The notes beneath the pieces are model-generated. The model saw only the letters and a program-made list of their open reading frames with translations, searched no databases and was not told where the DNA came from. The translations under genes were made by a program, and so were the position numbers. Below, piece by piece: positions 35,863-49,390 of a DNA stretch of 64,000 bases (within the stretch, counting starts at the first letter, position 1; each line of letters starts with the position of its first letter). The DNA comes from Lojkania enalia. Lineage: Eukaryota; Ascomycota; Dothideomycetes; Pleosporales. The stretch spans positions 186,001-250,000 of the forward strand of contig ML986629.1 of the NCBI GenBank assembly GCA_010094045.1, in the 5' to 3' direction.

Positions 35863-37611
35863 CTATCGGGGCACATTGACGATTGCAATCTGGTTCCCGA
35901 GGGCAATCGATAGTCTCGACTTGTCATCTGGATCCCACCCAAGGCTAAACTCGCCGTCTACGGTTGGATCCCACTTGTTGACTTCTTGGTCTACTGCCCG
36001 CCAGGTTGCAATAGGTACTTCAGATTTGTCCAGTTCCCAGACCGTGACAGCATCCGGACCAGCAGCAGCGAGCAGAGCGCCATCCGGGGAGAATGCTACA
36101 GAATGCGCCTGACTATCGTCAATGGTAGGAAGCCGTTTGACGCGTTTGAAGGGCTGGTTGGCATCCCAGACTCGCGTGACTCCGGATGTAGCACAGGTAG
36201 CTAGAAGGATCGGTGACTCCGGCGTATATGGGTCGGTGTTTGGTCGAGGCTGAAAATCAAGAGCGTATAAGTAGGGGTCGGGGTATTCGGAAGTCTGGAG
36301 TTCAGAGGGATTCTTAGGGTGTACGATGCCTAGCAAGCTCGTCCCGGGGTCTGTCGCCATAGCCGCAATGATACCAGACCATGATTCGTACTTGACAGCT
36401 TCCCAGGTAGCACGAGTTTCGAGCGCGCTGCGGACGGTGAGACCGTTTGCAATTCCATACGTCTGGAAAAGCTCAGCACCGCAGACGACAAAGGTAGAGT
36501 CGCTAATCCAGACGGCATCGTAGATGACAGTTTCGGTTATCGCAGTCCATGTGGGTACATTCTCGTTTTGTTCCTTCCATATTTTAATGTAACCCTTGCT
36601 GCCGTCGGTGGAGATAGATAAGAGCAGCTTGCTTGACTCGTTCCAACGTAGTGTAGTGACGAAGCCCGCGGTAGAGGTAATGACGTCGCACCGCTGACCG
36701 CCTTCTGTAATTCTGAAGAGTTTGTCGATTTTCATCGTCTCGCCGCCTTCGTTCACGAGCTCGGTTTGGGCGGATACCGTCATGTCCTGATCTGAATTCC
36801 AACAGACGGCGGTGACGGAGAAGTTGGTGAGTGGTAAAGGTAGATCGAAAGTATTGAGGGCGTTCTCGGTCCCACGAGGAGGAATGAGGTGGAGTCTTAG
36901 GAGTGACCTTCCGGCGGCTAGAAGAAGAGGCGCGTCCGGCCCGCCCCATAGCGTCTGCTTGACAGATTTGTCTGTATCTGAGATTGGGATGAAAGAAGTA
37001 TGCGATGCCAGATCGGCGACCTTCTCGGTTTGGATCTCGATGGATTGGCCAATGCTAAGCGTGGAGATGGGGATGTCGGCAACGGTGGGGGATTCGGCGT
37101 CGGAGGCAACGGCTTCGGATTCTGCGCGTACGCTATTAGTGACATGAGTGCTGCCGTTGTGGTCAATTTCCATCGTGTCCCCGTTTATCTGAGTATGCAG
37201 ACGAGCTTCAATGCCGTTTGCCTTCTTCTTGCGCTTGCCGGGACCCTTGCGGCGCTCCGGTTCTGGGGCCACGATGCCATTCGCGGTCGCTTCTTCGGCG
37301 AGGATGTAGGCCGGTATGCCTTCATCGAGGGTAAGCATTTCACCGTTTCGCGCAGAGTATGGTTGGCCGTGGTCGTGCCCGAAGCTGTACTGCTGCTCCC
37401 CACCGGCTTCGGCCTGCAGCTTGTCGAGATAGAGTCCATCCTGGAGGAGGCTAACAAGGGTATGTGGGGAGACGGATTTTGAGAAAGGAAGGGCTTCAGG
37501 ATCGCGTATCCAGCAGCGGGATAATTGCAAAGCCGCACTTCCATAGCCCGCTTCCTGTAGGTATCGCCATACAAGATAGTTGACGACGTTGGATGACAGG
37601 GCCTCGACCAT
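35863..37611 (-). CDS. LisH/WD40 protein, SIF2/TBL1-like co-repressor subunit
   Basis: Probable nuclear scaffold of the Set3C/SMRT-type histone deacetylase complex. Single exon of 582 aa from ATG 37609-37611. The frame stays open 83 codons upstream, but that extension lacks features while the chosen ATG begins a canonical LisH motif (NVVNYLVWRYLQEAGYGSAA, residues 7-26). A basic patch RRKGPGKRKKK could serve as a nuclear signal. WD40 repeats fill about residues 255-580, with clear units such as VAFSPDGALLAAAGPDAVTVW. Length and LisH-plus-WD40 order fit yeast Sif2 and metazoan TBL1, though some other LisH/WD40 proteins share this plan. It is head-to-head with a small membrane-protein gene, with 289 bp between the start codons. 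Confidence 0.85.
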   Translation of the reverse strand: MVEALSSNVVNYLVWRYLQEAGYGSAALQLSRCWIRDPEALPFSKSVSPHTLVSLLQDGLYLDKLQAEAGGEQQYSFGHDHGQPYSARNGEMLTLDEGIPAYILAEEATANGIVAPEPERRKGPGKRKKKANGIEARLHTQINGDTMEIDHNGSTHVTNSVRAESEAVASDAESPTVADIPISTLSIGQSIEIQTEKVADLASHTSFIPISDTDKSVKQTLWGGPDAPLLLAAGRSLLRLHLIPPRGTENALNTFDLPLPLTNFSVTAVCWNSDQDMTVSAQTELVNEGGETMKIDKLFRITEGGQRCDVITSTAGFVTTLRWNESSKLLLSISTDGSKGYIKIWKEQNENVPTWTAITETVIYDAVWISDSTFVVCGAELFQTYGIANGLTVRSALETRATWEAVKYESWSGIIAAMATDPGTSLLGIVHPKNPSELQTSEYPDPYLYALDFQPRPNTDPYTPESPILLATCATSGVTRVWDANQPFKRVKRLPTIDDSQAHSVAFSPDGALLAAAGPDAVTVWELDKSEVPIATWRAVDQEVNKWDPTVDGEFSLGWDPDDKSRLSIALGNQIAIVNVPR

Positions 37612-37900
37612 GGCGCATGGTCGGCCGGTAGCAGTAAAGGAAAGGTCTTTGAGGGGATCAGTATTCCAGGTTCGGGGTGTGGTACGAGTAATAGGTGAGT
37701 GGCGGGCGGGTGTCTTTGGTGGTGAAGATGTCGCGCTGGTCAAAGGTGAGAAAGGTAGTGGCCAAGAGACGCATGAGTGCGGCACGGCGAAAGTCGTCTT
37801 AAGGCGGCTCGTGCGGCGTCGCCACCCTCCCTGCATTATTACGTTAGCCAAATCTTCCAAAGCTTCACTCCACCTTCACCCGCAAATCCCCAACGGCGTG

Positions 37901-38392
37901 ATGCTGCAAATCATCCGGCGCATGCTCGGGCGCCCGCCGCCGAATACGCTCCCGCCCTTCAACTTCGCGCGAAACCGCTACCAAGCCAAAAAGCAATGGC
38001 CGCCTAATCTCTCCGCTCTCACAGAGAGACAGCAGTTCCGATTCGAGCGCAAGTGGAAGCGCCGCACAAAGCTCAAAGCCATTCGACCAACATGGGACAA
38101 ATGGGTCAAGATTACCCAATGGACCTTGATCTCGCTCTTTTCCGTGTGGTTCGTCTTCTTCGAGGACATGCGCGACGACCCTAGAAACCCGTATCCGGGG
38201 AGGAATCCATTCGAGGGGCTTCGGGCCAAGGCAAAGGAGTTGGTTGGGGGAATTTGGACGCATACCTCTACTAATAGTAGTCAGCCAGCTCAGCTTCCCC
38301 ATGCTCGGGAGTTGGAGAGCGGTCTGGGTGCTGGCAGGGGCGGGGTGAAGGGCGATCGGGGGTTGGAAGGCGGGCCGGGATCAGCACAATAG
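37901..38392 (+). CDS. small one-TM protein of unknown function, 163 aa
   Basis: The ATG at 37901 opens a frame to the TAG at 38390-38392. The N-terminal 65 residues are very basic and Pro/Trp-containing (FNFARNRYQAKKQWPP, FERKWKRRTKLK), followed by one hydrophobic segment at about 69-87 (WVKITQWTLISLFSVWFVFF). A short acidic-basic juxtamembrane part (EDMRDDPRNPYPGRNPF) and a Gly/Ser-rich tail complete it. A basic N-terminus before a single TM would suit a mitochondrial inner-membrane protein, but that is inference. The frame continues open upstream into the shared promoter; the ATG at 37901 and an alternative 21 nt further on both keep the conserved-looking core. I do not recognise the family. 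Confidence 0.7.
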   Translation: MLQIIRRMLGRPPPNTLPPFNFARNRYQAKKQWPPNLSALTERQQFRFERKWKRRTKLKAIRPTWDKWVKITQWTLISLFSVWFVFFEDMRDDPRNPYPGRNPFEGLRAKAKELVGGIWTHTSTNSSQPAQLPHARELESGLGAGRGGVKGDRGLEGGPGSAQ

Positions 38393-41159
38393 GGCCTCAG
38401 GCAATGCTTAGCGGGGACTCCTCCAGCCTAAGGTCCAAGCTCTATTAGACCTGAATGTTAATAGTAGGATAATATAATAGTAAATTTACAGGTCTCGCTG
38501 CGTGGAATATGGACAGACCCTCTAGCAACATTCTCTTTCCCATCTAGGAACGTATGAATGGTCTATAAGGAGCCTGTGTCATTACTATATGCATATTATA
38601 TCATGTTTTTTTTATATTATGTTTCCGTTTCGGGCCCGGATGCTCACCTACCCCAACCCCGGTATCCCAGGGCAATGACAACCCAGGGTACTCTGTCTGA
38701 GGTGGTATAATGGGGCTCCTTAAGGACCGCATCATAACAGGGCGATGCTACTATCAACGGCCTTCCCAGTCCGCCCTCTAGCGATTTTCCTGAAGCAGGA
38801 ATTTCCAAATTCTTGAAGACAATTGGACTTAGTATTACGCACAGAAAACTTGCGCGTTCGTTAGGCTATTAGGGCAGTTTAAGATAAGGCCTATAGTGGC
38901 CTGCTACATTTGTGCGGGCATATTGCCCGGTCCCGGAAAGGTGATCTGGGCGTTGGGGGCCAGGCTATATATTGTGCAAAACGAACCCTACATGCCTAGC
39001 TGAAGCCGGATACATACACAGCGCGTTGGGTAAAGGGAAGACAGAAGAGTATCACGTTGCCCTCTAAATATAGCGGTGTAATAGTGCCACGACTAGAATA
39101 TCTATGTTAGCATTCAGTCCATGCTTGTATCCTCCACCGCTAAATTTCCCGAAGCCTCAGACACCAATATCCAAAGCAAATCCTGCCTAAGTCCAATTTC
39201 AACTCATCCAGTCAAAATCCAAAGATACCGCGAGGAATCGGCACTTATGACATTGGCATATATGGGCAGATTCCTGGAGCCAGTTGATGCTACATGGCTA
39301 GTAGTAGCATCCTTAGTATCGTTAGTACACTGAAGCACATAGCTTCCTAACAGTTGTTAATATCATGCGTCAAAGCCTCCCAACCTCTTCGAATCTTGGA
39401 GGTATCATGTCTCTTAGTCAGAAGTCTATTAAGTAAAGCATATGTGGGGAATTAGAGATGCCTTATTCACGTCGTTTTACCGTGATGAGAAAGTATCCGT
39501 ACTTGGTCGCATCTCAACGAAGTATATACGTGGACTGAGGCAGGTCTAGGTCAAAAGGACAATGTATCATCATGAGAGTTGCCAGTTTCCGAACCATGCC
39601 CTAGTTAAAAGTATAGGTATCCAAGGGTCGGAATATAATACTGTAGCTTCGGGTCATAGTACGGAGATTGAGAGGCCGAAGAGCGAAGATGTGGGATGGT
39701 CGAGCAGTGCATATGGAGAGCAAGTAGAGCAAGAAGGAGCCTTCGCGACACGTTATCGTTTGAGCCATAAGAAATTCTAAGTGATATTACTACCTAAAAA
39801 CCAAGTTGCCAAAGCATTAACTAGTAGTTGGGTAGGGGATGAGGGAAGTAAAGGTAAGTGATTTTGTGGTGAGAGGTGAATCTTGTCTCAGGGAGGGAGA
39901 TGAGGAGCTGAACTGATTGATTGAGGATGGCCAGTAGGCCATATTTATGTATATAAGGAAGGGTATATTAGCTGATATCCAGCGTGATTTGATATCGTGT
40001 GACGGTATCTGATACAACCTGCAACCGGATAACTTGCTCCCGTACGGTAGTAGGAAATCGTACTCAGTAGACTCGCCAAATCCCTATCACAGATTTCATT
40101 GATGTGGGTGTCGTAATAACACTGCACGAGAACACGAACTCAGATTGCATGCGAGCGGGGAGACGACACTCCACGTTTTAAAAGTATGCAGACTATTGGG
40201 GCATATAAATACAGGGTATATATCATCGCCAATATGATGATATCGCAGAATTGTTCGAGTTCTGGGGCTTCATTGACTACATGTGTACCGCGATCAATAC
40301 GGAGACAATCCTCGATTCACCTAGCATCACAGGGACACAAATACTATATCTAAACCCATCGAAACTATGATCATGTAATCCCACCTAGCATTCCAACTCC
40401 CTTACGCCCCACTTAACCACGAGGCACAGCCAACATATAACTTAAGTCATAACGTCTTAATTCCATATACGCTAATCACGGGGGCATGGCAATCATCTAC
40501 CGACCCATACAAACACCATGTAATATCCAAGGCGCACATCTAACACATTCGCACCTCACAAAATCTCCTTCCGCCCATAATATACAAGAAATTAGGTAGA
40601 CTAAGCCCATCTTCCATCCATCGATTCGTACCTCTGTCCGATCGACGATACCAAAACAAGAACATTCGCACATAGGTGACTTAGATATCCAATAAGTTCC
40701 AGAAAGGGAAAATAGTGAAAACGGCGTTTGGAGATGATATGCGCAAAATGCCCGCGGGAAGATCACGAGTTAGGAATCCGGACGCCGAGAAAAGGATAAA
40801 ACAAAGCTAGCCGACCGACCGATCCATTCCCTGAGGAAGAAAAGGATATAGATGGAGTAAATATGGATAATGAGAACGCCACGCTATATAAAAACCAAAG
40901 GCCCAGGCTGAGATTCTCCTACCCAGCTGGATCCACAGGCCGACACAGGATCCGAAAAGTGACCTACCCGTAGCTAGGCGAGATGCTTATGGTGGAATGC
41001 TGAATGGAAGATTCTTGAGGAGGTCTAGGAAGGCTCCTCTCAAGCCCACCAGAGCTAGTAAAAGGGCCTGTGAAGTCCGGAAGCGACCAATTGGCCTATC
41101 TTAAGAGTATTTCCCGAGCAATTGTCGGGTGGGTTGCCATGTTTAGGAAGAAACTCGGA
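38393..41159. other. 2.8-kb gene-free stretch
   Basis: The region between two convergent genes holds only short ORFs without protein-like pattern (39121-39333, 39562-39780, 40497-40766 minus). It is partly AT-rich with several TATA-like runs. The last few hundred bases are probably the 3' UTR of the LIM-domain-binding gene. I see no RNA gene or repeat. Confidence 0.45.
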
Positions 41160-43581
41160 TCAGTTGTTCTGTTTTATCCTCTTGTTACCGCTTATTCGAG
41201 GGCTTGGTTTCACCTTCGCGGCTCCGTTTACATCAGCCCCGCCATCATCACCTTCAATTTTAGCAGTGCTACGCCGTCGCTTATTGCTGACATTTGGAGA
41301 GGTGTTGACGCTGGCCGTGGCTGAACTATTTGTCCCTTGCTGACTGTGTTGAGCCACCATAGGATGTGAGGCTGGCGATGGAGTGTGGTGCTGCATGAGG
41401 TGAGGCGAGCCGTTCACGGCATTGGGCAGGAGCGAATTGGCCATGGCTGGAGACATGAACTGTTGATGAGGCCCACCTTGGCCAGGTCCAGATGGTGTCC
41501 TAGCCCCTGGTGGCATGCTTTGTTGGTGATTTTGGCCGGGTTGTTGATTCAGTCCTTGATGCTGAGCTATGACTGGATTGGCGGACATAGTAGCGACCCA
41601 ATTGTGCAATGCTGATTGTGGAGTCAAATTCGGGTTCTCCTGATAATGAGCCATTAAGTTGGTCATGTTGTTCATGATTTCATATGTCTGGTTTGAGTTA
41701 GCAGCTTGTGTGGTTTCCTGAAGAACATGCCTCATTACCTCAAGATATGTCTGCAGAGCATGCGGCAGTCCAAAATCTGTTATCGGAGCCGATGGGAGAT
41801 TACTCTTGGTCAGAGTGGGCTCTAATGACTCCGGCTCTGGTTTCACCAATCGCTGCTGCTGCTGTCTCTGTTTCGAGGACTTGTTGAGTCGAGGTGATTG
41901 AGTCTGGCTCATTTGACTCGGGGATGGCTGGATGAAAAGCGCCTCTACGGCGGACCTTAATAAGTATTGTTGGTGATCTTCCATTTCGAACTGTAGCCAC
42001 TCCAACTTTTCTGACCCCGTCCAGAACGCCGTTAGCTTTCCGCGGCAAATAACCTAGCAATATTAATAAAGGTCAACGGCCGCACAACGTGGAAAGTACC
42101 TGGCATTGATTACTGTATGTGTATATGAATTTTGCCCGGTCGCAGAAGACTTTAGTCTCTGTCGGAGCCATTTTTTCTTGAGCACCGTCTATGGTAACCT
42201 GGAGGTTTTCTACCTCCGTGTTGAATTGGGTGTAAAAATATCGAGGCATTGCTGCGAATACGATTTCAAAAAGCTTGGTCCTCTCCGCTGACGGCGAATA
42301 GACGATATGGATAAAGGAGCCAGTCTCGCTAAAAAACTTATTGACGAAGCGCTGCCAAACCGGAATTTCATTAACCTCACGAGAGCGCTATGTTGAGTCA
42401 GATATGGTCAGAATAGATGTTGCTAGCTCACAACTTACGTAGAATTTTCCAAGCTGGTCGACTAGATTTAGGAGCTTAAGGGTGTGCTGTCCACTCTGTG
42501 TTTGCGCAGTCTTTTGCATCATCGCCATGCGCGCAGCTTGTGCCTGTGCTTGAACCTGTACCTGAGACTGTTGTGTTTGGACTATTGGGTTCCGCTGTTG
42601 CATTTGTTGGTTTTGAGGCTGTTGATTTGGCTGCTGCGGGACGTTTTGAGACTGAGGTTGTACAGGCGTCTGTTGCTGGGGTTGAGATGTTGGTGCTGGC
42701 TGTTGCTGAGGGGTTGGGGGAGGAGCCGGTGATGCCTGTCCCTGCCGACTTCCAACCGCTGAAGGAGGACGTAGAGGCGCTTGCTGAGGTTGTGTTGTCG
42801 TCGGTGGCCCTTGATTCCCTGACTGACTATGGTTACTTGACTGCGACTGTGCCTGCTGCATTGCTATTGCCTGATGGTGCATATGCTGCTGCTGTGCCTG
42901 CTGTGCTTGCGCTTGCGCTTGAGCCTGAGCCTGAGCTTGAGCTTGTTGCGCGTGCGCCTGGGCCAACGCTGCTTGTGCTTGTGGATTGCTCGTAGCTTGC
43001 TGGTGGTGCATAGCTTGGATCTGTTGCTGCTGTGAGCGCATATGGGCCGGCAAGTTAACAAATGATTGTCCCATGCTGCCGGCTTGCAGAGCGGCGAGTT
43101 GCTGCTGGTTCATACCCCCTGCCATGTTCTGGGGAAAGCCCATCCCCATTCCGTTCTGCTGCTGCGCAAGCATCTGTTGCTGTTGCTGTCGAAGGTATGC
43201 CTGCTGCTGGGCCGCAGTCCTTTGCTGCATGAGAGCCGGATTCACTACAGTATCAATTATTAGTCAATTTCCACTCGAGCTAAGGTTTTTGCACTCACTT
43301 TGCATGCCAGGGTGCTGTTGCTGCTGCTGCTGAAACATATGTGCCGCCGCCTGGGGCTGCAAATGTGATAGCGCATGCGCATTAGGCCCTATACCTGGCT
43401 GCATGCCAGCCATCATCGGACCTGCCTGGCTTACAGGTCCATTGGGCCCCGAGACACCCGGGTGCATTTGCATTTGACTCATGCCCGGCTGACCTGGATT
43501 TGGTCCTGGTCCAGCCATGGGGTGGTGAGGCATGCCTTGGGGATGCATGCCAGCATGGTTTGGATAACTCGTGGTCATCAT
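41160..43581 (-). CDS. LIM-domain-binding (LDB1-family) transcriptional co-regulator, PtaB-like, four exons
   Basis: Nuclear adaptor of the LDB1/SEUSS family. In Aspergillus, PtaB acts with SomA in adhesion and development; that role is inferred here. Exons are 43581-43299, 43241-42439, 42387-42100 and 42053-41160, totalling 755 aa. Residues 1-340 are Gln/Met/Pro-rich with long Gln-Ala runs. The conserved LDB dimerisation core lies around 345-490, with WQRFVNKFFSETGSFIHIVY, MPRYFYTQFN and GKLTAFWTGSEKLEWLQFEM; exon 3, which is not visible as a long ORF, supplies most of it. The C-terminal part is Ser/Pro/Gln-rich and ends with two basic patches (NKRRRS, NKRIK) that could be nuclear signals. 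The identification rests on the core; the Gln-rich arms are low complexity. Confidence 0.92.
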
Positions 43582-46301
43582 TTTGGTTGTGGGTAGGAAG
43601 GGCCGGCGGCCTTGCAGCCCTCGAGTCCCTGCTCTAGCAATGCTTTGGGAGTACGACAGCTTAGGAAACGGTATCGATGGGATGGCCCGAGACGTCTTCT
43701 GTGGATAGTAGGTTCACAGAGACTTCATGCCCGAGACGCTAGGGCGAGGAGTAGGAGGTTATCTAAGTCGGTTTGCAAGGGCCCAGGCCAGTGTATCAAA
43801 ACGCCCTAATCCAAAATCTGAGATATCGAATGGTATGGGCGCACGCTGTAGAGTCGACGGGCTTGTAGTCTGGTGCAGAGTACGCTTGCGGGAGGTGCGA
43901 GGGACGACGGCGGCGGCGGTAGCGGCGTCGGTGGTGGTAGTGGTGGTGGTGCTAATGATGATGATGGGCCCGCCGGCAAGTGCCGGGGCTGAGATGCGAC
44001 GTCGGCACCTGACGGTCTCGCGACGACGAGAGCAAAGGCGCACGCGATTACCAACGCTGGAGGGTATTGCTAGAGGGAGCGACCAAGAATGGCGCTGCGA
44101 GTAGGTGTGAGGTATCGCGCATCCGGTCCCGCACTGGGCAGCGGAGCGGAGGAAACAAGCAGCGGCCGCGGCGGGGGGAGGCTGGGATGGGCTGCGCGGC
44201 GGAGTCGTCTAGAGGCTGCGTGAAGGGTTTTGCAGCATTCGCGAGCGCGAGCGCGGGTGCGGGTGGGCGGTGCGGCTCTCGACGACGGACGAGGGCGAGG
44301 GCGAGGATGCGGGCGAGGATGCAGGCGTGGGCTGCGATGCGATGCGTGGTGTCGCGAAATGGAGTTTGAGCCGATCGTCTGGCCACGACTGGTTCAGGGC
44401 TTGAGCCAAAAGGGGTTTTTCAATACCGAAGAGGCTAGATACGTTATTTATTCCGGCGGCCTCTGCTTTCGCGCCCTCCCAAACTGCAAGACGGCCTCCG
44501 CGCGCACTGCACCGGCTACACTGGAGGAAGGGGATAGAAGTGTACAATGCTGGCGACGCGGCACGACTATCTGTCCGGGACACGCGCTGGCAGGCGACGG
44601 TTCGTCTTGGGGCAGGCCAGGTGGTGAGGCAGATGAAAAATTACCGCTTGTCCAATTCGGGCAAGGAGGATTACAACAGTGTTTGCAAGCTACACCTCTT
44701 CGAGCCGATCCCCAGCAGCCCTAGGAGGAATATCTCGATAAAAAAAAAAATATACGGGACCCGGGGATTTCTTCTCAAAAAGCTAAGAATGCGCAAGTCC
44801 TACTCGATGAGGGAGGGAAGATGCAATTGTGTCTGCGCAGCCCACCAGCCTTAGAGCAAGTGGATCGCAATTCACTCTGCAATTGCCAAGACGCTAGCGG
44901 CTCGCTACCTTCATCTTCGCGCCGATACGCCGCCAGCTGCAAATTTGGCGTCGACTGTTCTCCTCACTTATTCCGCTCTCGCTGCTTCATTGCTTCATCA
45001 GTACAGCCAGCCTCCACATGACATAGCTGCTCAATCGCAGAGCCCACCACTATTCCAACCTGCAAAGACGTTATGGATATAGTCCGCTACGTTGGCGCCG
45101 GTGATCAAACCTCGTGAGTGCACCTCTTTTCCTACCGCGCACAATTGGAATGATCGATACTTCGAACATGTCTTCTTTTCCCAACTGAGTCGACCTTGAA
45201 GAATTCAGTCTTTCCGGGTTGCCTCTTGCAGGGAGCCTGCTACTTGCCAGTACTTTCGTCTGACCTTTTCGCACACTCTCAATTTCTCTCCTCGCGAGAT
45301 GGCTGTTGCTAACGACGCCCAGACCGCAAGCGCTTCCCCATTCGTAGCTTCCTCGTCGAATTCCTGTCGATGTACCCAAATACATGCGATTCTGTGTGCC
45401 TGGAATGTCGGCTCGGTGTTCCGCTCTGGCTGTCAAAGCTACCTTGTTGAGAGCATACTAAACGCGGGATAAGTCCTGCTTTGGGATATTCGCAACGTTC
45501 TAAGGCAGTCATAGTCGCTATGTACTAACTATAGAGCGTGATCTCCCTCGGAACTTCAAATCCTGCTGCAAACTTGTGCTAGGTTAGTAATGCTCCTACC
45601 GTCCGGGCCCGTTCCTTCATGATGAAAACCTTTCCACATTCGCAGTTTCCACGCTAGCCATCGCTTGAACCCAATCAAGATGGTCGATGAGCGCAAATCT
45701 TCCTTGGATGTCTGATCTTTCTTTTTGTACGCCTAGCTCGCCGTCAAACTGAATTGAATTTCATTGTGCTTACTGGCTTTTTAGGTTTTGTATTGCGGTT
45801 TTACGCCATTTCTGAAGAAAGACCGTATGGTAAGCTATATAGATGGACCAGTAGAACATGATATGCACACATATTAGGCTTAGAAATATGTCAATTCGGA
45901 GAATCATCTTGTAGATTCTGCAATATGAGTTTTGTGAACACTTAGCGACTCTGCATTTTCGTGACGCACTCATGTACACAGTTCTGATGCGAGTGTGTCG
46001 ATGGATTACACAGCTATTATATGTGAGAAGGCTCCTTCTCATTGCATGTGTGCCTCAAGCGAACGTTTTGCATCCACTCTTAGTGCTCTCATACTCAGCT
46101 CTTATCGGCGTTGATTAGTCACAGGGTCCCGCACTGACGTTCTCGTGAGCTCCGCCAACCACCCCTGTCGAAGCTGCCTCCCGCTTCAACTGCACAGCTT
46201 CACACCCCACCACCCCGCGAGCAGACACTCCAGTTACAGCTCGCATAAATTTCACAGAGCGACACAAACTCACTTCCCGGTCGCTCAACCTTACCGCCAC
46301 C
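43582..46301. promoter_or_regulatory. 2.7-kb divergent promoter region between the LDB1-like gene and VMA2
   Basis: The first 1.1 kb upstream of the LDB1-like gene is GC-rich with trinucleotide-like runs (GGT/GAT around 43930-43965) and gives long shadow ORFs in several frames (43727-44104, 44230-44724). Compositional bias explains these better than coding. A long 5' leader would suit a regulatory gene. A short ATG frame at 45075 is followed by a good donor (GTGAGT at 45112), but I found no matching exon. The last 250 bp serve as the VMA2 promoter. Confidence 0.45.
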
Positions 46302-48183
<1,882 letters not shown>

Positions 48184-49390
48184 ATGGCCAGGGTGGATGG
48201 TTAATGGTGTGCGAGATATATGCTGGCGAATAAGGGTATCCACAGTGCTTATGTAGATAAAGGCTCTGTGGCCAACGTGTTTTGTGTCTGGGTATTTTGT
48301 ATTCAATATAAGAAACCAGTTCCTATCTATGGGTTTGATTGGCTATGAATGGTGCACGGTGTTGGTTTATAACGGTATCAGTTTCGAGTATGCTATCCGG
48401 CTAGTTGATGGCGTTGAGCGTGCGGATAGAGAGGATAGTGGACGGCGAGAAGATTCTTGACGTAGTATGATGGCGGTATGCTAGCCTAACTTTTTCTTTC
48501 GCCAGCCTTGTATTTGTGGGAGGTTCATGACAATCGATGTAGACTGGGAAAAACATGTTACGAGGATTAAGGATTGGTTTGCCAGATGGAGAAGTGGAAC
48601 TAGCCGATAGAACATTTTGGACTGTTATTAACTAGCGAAACAAGGGCACTTTCGGATGTAATTGACTAGCCAAGAAGGCTATAGTGTTATATTATTAGCT
48701 AGTCTGGATATCCAAAGTTAGGAAATTTTTGAGGTGCTAAAGAAAAACAGATTAAATCTTATCATCAGCTCCTGCTGTATCTCGTCATCACCAATGTATG
48801 CTTTCTGCATTATGCTAAATAAACATGTTTACTGAATTTATTTCCAAGAATTGTGCGCCCCGTATATCTTTAGCTTACGTTGTGACATAATATCATGATG
48901 GAGGCTTGAGGGTACGATTTTCTAAGGTTTCCGGACGGTATGCATTTCTTGAACCTCGAACATAGTGTAAAGTCATGGTTCAAATAGTTCAAATGCCATC
49001 GAGTGCAATTCATAGCGACCAAATAGGAGGGGATGAGAAGGGCAACTCGATATGTGCGTACTTCTCACAGGTCTTCATCTGCACTAATCCCGCCTCATCT
49101 TTCGCATGCCCTAAGTATTGGGGGTTTGCGAAGGGTAGAATATTCTTCAATATCTTAGAACGTGAAGTAAAAGATGAATTATAGTTTCGATGACAAAAGT
49201 CTATCAATGGGGATTCCTAACCTAAGAATCCTTAGTGTCCAAACTTGAGGGATATTGATCCGCAAGTACGCAAGTATTGCAGAAACTCTAGGCCCAGCAT
49301 CCCATATGTCCATACCTAGATCTGCTAGGACAAGAGCCTTGGGTAGTTGCGTACCGAAGGCTCAGCGCCAGAGGATGGTTGGCAAACCAT
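48184..49390. other. convergent intergenic region
   Basis: About 1.2 kb between the stop codons of VMA2 (+) and the Zn2Cys6 gene (-). It is AT-rich, with short ORFs on both strands near 48975-49207 that mirror each other and look like chance. Confidence 0.45.

Noticed and set aside
35385..35942. 185-codon minus-strand ORF
   Set aside because: Overlaps the end of the WD40 gene in another frame and lacks any family feature.
42484..43333. Leu/Val/Cys-rich plus-strand ORFs opposite the LDB1-like gene
   Set aside because: They are the complement of CAG/CAA glutamine runs, which produce Leu/Cys-rich shadow frames.
43727..44724. Arg/Gly-rich ORFs upstream of the LDB1-like gene
   Set aside because: Occur in several overlapping frames on both strands in GC-rich DNA; composition bias is the simpler explanation.
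45075..45480. Possible spliced small gene starting at ATG 45075 with a GTGAGT donor
   Set aside because: No acceptor and downstream exon giving a protein-like continuation could be found.
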